From JAIOQJ01 sp963718635 (GTDB lineage Bacteria > Planctomycetota > Planctomycetia > Gemmatales > Gemmataceae), in contig OY970367.1 of the NCBI GenBank assembly GCA_963718635.1, positions 4,030,001-4,094,000 of the forward strand: a stretch of 64,000 nt of DNA, given 5' to 3'. This document shows positions 62,337 through 64,000 of the stretch, piece after piece. The first letter of the stretch is position 1. The number at the start of each line of letters is the position of its first letter. Made by a program: the position numbers and the translations under genes. Below the pieces are notes generated by a model. That model made no database searches. It was given only the letters and a program-made list of their open reading frames with translations, and was not told the DNA's origin.

Positions 62337-62504
62337 CGACAAAAAATATTGGACAAAAAATATGAGCAAGGAAAGGCAATTTGACCAAGGATAACACTGA
62401 TCGCACGGATGAAGAAAAGACTGCAACGCTTTCGGTTTTCATCAGTGACATCCGTGTTATCCGTGGTTAATACTCTTATTTTTCTGTCCCAAATTTTTTT
62501 GTCG
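62337..62504. mobile_element. MITE-like AT-rich element, copy 2 (with an internal repeat)
   Basis: Outer arms CGACAAAAAATATTGGACAA (62337) and TTCTGTCCCAAATTTTTTTG with TCG (ending 62504) are the same family as 30798-30885. Between them is a second inverted repeat, ACCAAGGATAACACTGATCG and CATCCGTGTTATCCGTGGTT. The interior is therefore a different repeat nested in the element. No gene. Confidence 0.7.
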
Positions 62505-62531
62505 GCGTGTCTGACAGTTGCGCTCTCCGTT

Positions 62532-63218
62532 TCAAAACGAAGGCGCCGTAAGCGATTTGCCATTGTCGCTCGCGCTTAAGCCAAGTAGAAATGGCGCTGC
62601 GCGGATAGCCCACTTCGCGGCATTCCCATATTGGCCAGCCGATTCGCCCCATGCCGAGCGCAGCATATCGGTGTCAATAATGCCGGGATTCAACGGCACG
62701 GCGGCCATGCCTGACGGCAAGTCTTGAGCCAACGCTTTGGTCAGCCCTTCGATGGCGTATTTACTAGCGCAATAAGGCGCAACACCCGGTGAAGTCGAAC
62801 GCCCCCAACCGGAACTGAGATTGACGATCACCCCACGCTTTTGCTCGACCATAGCCGGCACAAAGGCGCGTAATACATTGGCGACTCCTTTGACATTCAC
62901 ATCGATCAAATGGTCAAAGTCGATCGCGTTGATTGTCCAGAGCGGCGCGGGCACCACCATGATGGCCGCGTTGTTAATCAGCAAATCAGGCGGACCGCTT
63001 TTGGCTAACACTTCGCTTGCCCAATTCTCGACCGCCGAGGCATCGGCGACATCCACTGCCTTAAACTGACTTTGGGGAAAGACCTTCTGCAATCCAACCA
63101 CGGCGTCGGACGAACGGCCGCAGCCGCAAACGGTATGACCCTCAGCGCTGAACCGTTCAACAAGGGCTCGGCCTAGGCCTCGCGTAGCGCCAGTAAGGAC
63201 GATGATCCGCTTAGTCAT
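62532..63218 (-). CDS. Short-chain dehydrogenase/reductase
   Basis: 228 residues, classical SDR. TGATRGLG (9-16) binds the dinucleotide, LLINNAA (79-85) is the NNAG-type motif, and Ser135/136, Tyr149 and Lys153 (YCASK) form the active site. NPGIIDTDML is the usual continuation. The residue at the end of strand 2 (GRSS) hints at NADP use. Substrate unknown. Confidence 0.92.
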   Translation of the reverse strand: MTKRIIVLTGATRGLGRALVERFSAEGHTVCGCGRSSDAVVGLQKVFPQSQFKAVDVADASAVENWASEVLAKSGPPDLLINNAAIMVVPAPLWTINAIDFDHLIDVNVKGVANVLRAFVPAMVEQKRGVIVNLSSGWGRSTSPGVAPYCASKYAIEGLTKALAQDLPSGMAAVPLNPGIIDTDMLRSAWGESAGQYGNAAKWAIRAAPFLLGLSASDNGKSLTAPSF

Positions 63219-63233
63219 GAAAAACTCCTTTCG

Positions 63234-64000
63234 TCATGCTTCGAAGCGCATGAGCAATTCACCGCCTTCAACTTGCGTGCCCGCCCGCGTCAAGACCTCC
63301 GCAATACGGCCTGCTTTCTCGGCATAGAGCGTCGTTTCCATCTTCATTGCTTCGAGCGTCAGCAGCTTCTGGCCGACGGCCACTTGCTCGCCAACGGCTA
63401 CCGCCACAGCGACGACGGCGCCGGGCATTGGCGCGCCGATCTGCAAGGGATTGCCCGCCTCGGCTTTCGCCCGCGAGCGAGCTTTGCCTTCGACCGCCAG
63501 CGACTTATCGAGCACCAATACTTCGCGCGGCTGGCCGTTCAGTTCGAAGAAGACAAGCCTTCTGCCATCTTCGTGCGCATCGCCCACGGTGAGGAATTTG
63601 ATGATCAGCGTCTTGCCCGGTTCAATATCGACGCTCGTTTCTTCGCCCGGCTGCAAGCCGTAGAAGAACACTTCGGTCGGTAAAATGCTCGTATCGGAAT
63701 AGGTGCGAACGTGCTCGGCATAATCGGTAAAGACGCGCGGATAAAGCAGGTATGTCACCACTTCGCGGTCGCTGGCGGGCACCTGAATCTTCTTTTCCAG
63801 TTCTTCACGCGCTTTGGCGAAATCAGCAGGAGGCAGTTTGGCGCCAGGGCGTTCCGTGATCGGCGTACGGCCGCGCAAGATCTTCTTCTGCAATTCGACC
63901 GGGAAGCCGCCGGGCGGTTGCCCGAGTCGGCCTTCGAAGAACTCAACCACCGATTCCGGAAAGGCCAACTCGCGATTAGGGTCAGCGACCTGTTCGGGAG
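63234..64000 (-). CDS. Pyruvate carboxylase (C-terminal part with biotin carrier), partial
   Basis: The frame is open to the right edge, so only the last 255 residues or so are seen (PEQVADPNRELAFPESVVEF). FPESVVEFFEGRLGQPPGGF belongs to the end of the carboxyltransferase and allosteric region, and the C-terminus is the biotinyl domain IGAPMPGAVVAVAVAVGEQV with KLLTLEAMKMETTLYAEKAG, where the Lys of AMKM carries biotin. Together these fit single-chain pyruvate carboxylase (ATP- and biotin-dependent oxaloacetate formation). An oxaloacetate or methylmalonyl decarboxylase alpha subunit is less likely. Confidence 0.87.
   Translation of the reverse strand, partial: PEQVADPNRELAFPESVVEFFEGRLGQPPGGFPVELQKKILRGRTPITERPGAKLPPADFAKAREELEKKIQVPASDREVVTYLLYPRVFTDYAEHVRTYSDTSILPTEVFFYGLQPGEETSVDIEPGKTLIIKFLTVGDAHEDGRRLVFFELNGQPREVLVLDKSLAVEGKARSRAKAEAGNPLQIGAPMPGAVVAVAVAVGEQVAVGQKLLTLEAMKMETTLYAEKAGRIAEVLTRAGTQVEGGELLMRFEA

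Noticed and set aside
62291..62563. A 90-residue minus-strand frame before the SDR gene
   Set aside because: It runs through the MITE-like element and its nested repeat.

Overview
The window looks like a chromosomal segment of a planctomycete (Planctomycetota). The evidence is the gene content: a DUF1559 protein, a DUF1501 protein with a twin-arginine signal, a membrane Ser/Thr kinase fused to leucine-rich repeats and a formylglycine-synthase-like (SUMF1) domain, a large KEQ-rich DUF4175-like protein, an Hsp70-family protein of the type common in planctomycetes, and two genes of the tetrahydromethanopterin/methanofuran-type C1 pathway. No rRNA, tRNA or CRISPR array was seen.

Layout. 0-7 kb: 3' end of rho, a secreted peroxiredoxin, a PIN-toxin pair and the giant kinase. 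7-9 kb: small accessory genes (HD, HEPN and others). 9-16 kb: a repeat-rich membrane protein, a tandem-repeat intergenic region and an LRR protein. 17-19 kb: an ECF sigma factor, zinc anti-sigma and msrA operon, divergent from a HAD phosphatase. 19-22.5 kb: a repeat-rich spacer, then a Wzz/GumC-like protein. 22.6-33 kb: DUF1559 protein, two C1-pathway genes, Hsp70-family protein, thioredoxin-fold protein, DUF1501 protein and NIPSNAP.

33.6-41.4 kb is a chromosomal integron. An IntI-type tyrosine recombinase is transcribed in the same direction as its cassettes, and is followed by eight attC-like sites and about a dozen short ORFs of mostly unknown function. The integrase carries a frameshift and a His codon where the nucleophilic Tyr is expected, so it is probably dead. 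41.8-49.2 kb is further accessory DNA: a polytopic membrane protein, a VOC protein, a VapB orphan with a vapC stub, an aspartic-protease pair, a dual-specificity phosphatase, an Imm35-like membrane protein and HigBA.

49.4-52.6 kb is the conserved str operon (rpsL, rpsG, fusA). 52.7-64 kb holds an O-antigen ligase/TPR protein, a trypsin-like lipoprotein, a patatin, trpA, a redoxin-like protein, a methyltransferase, an E2-type acyltransferase, an SDR and the 3' end of a biotin carboxylase gene.

Two features run through the whole window. First, intergenic palindromic repeats of several families are abundant, and one lies inside the kinase gene. Second, at least nine otherwise intact genes (ten if the 44.1 kb gene is counted) are split by single-base frameshifts, several in G or C runs. 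That looks more like consensus errors of an error-prone assembly than ten independent pseudogenes, and it should be kept in mind for every broken gene listed.
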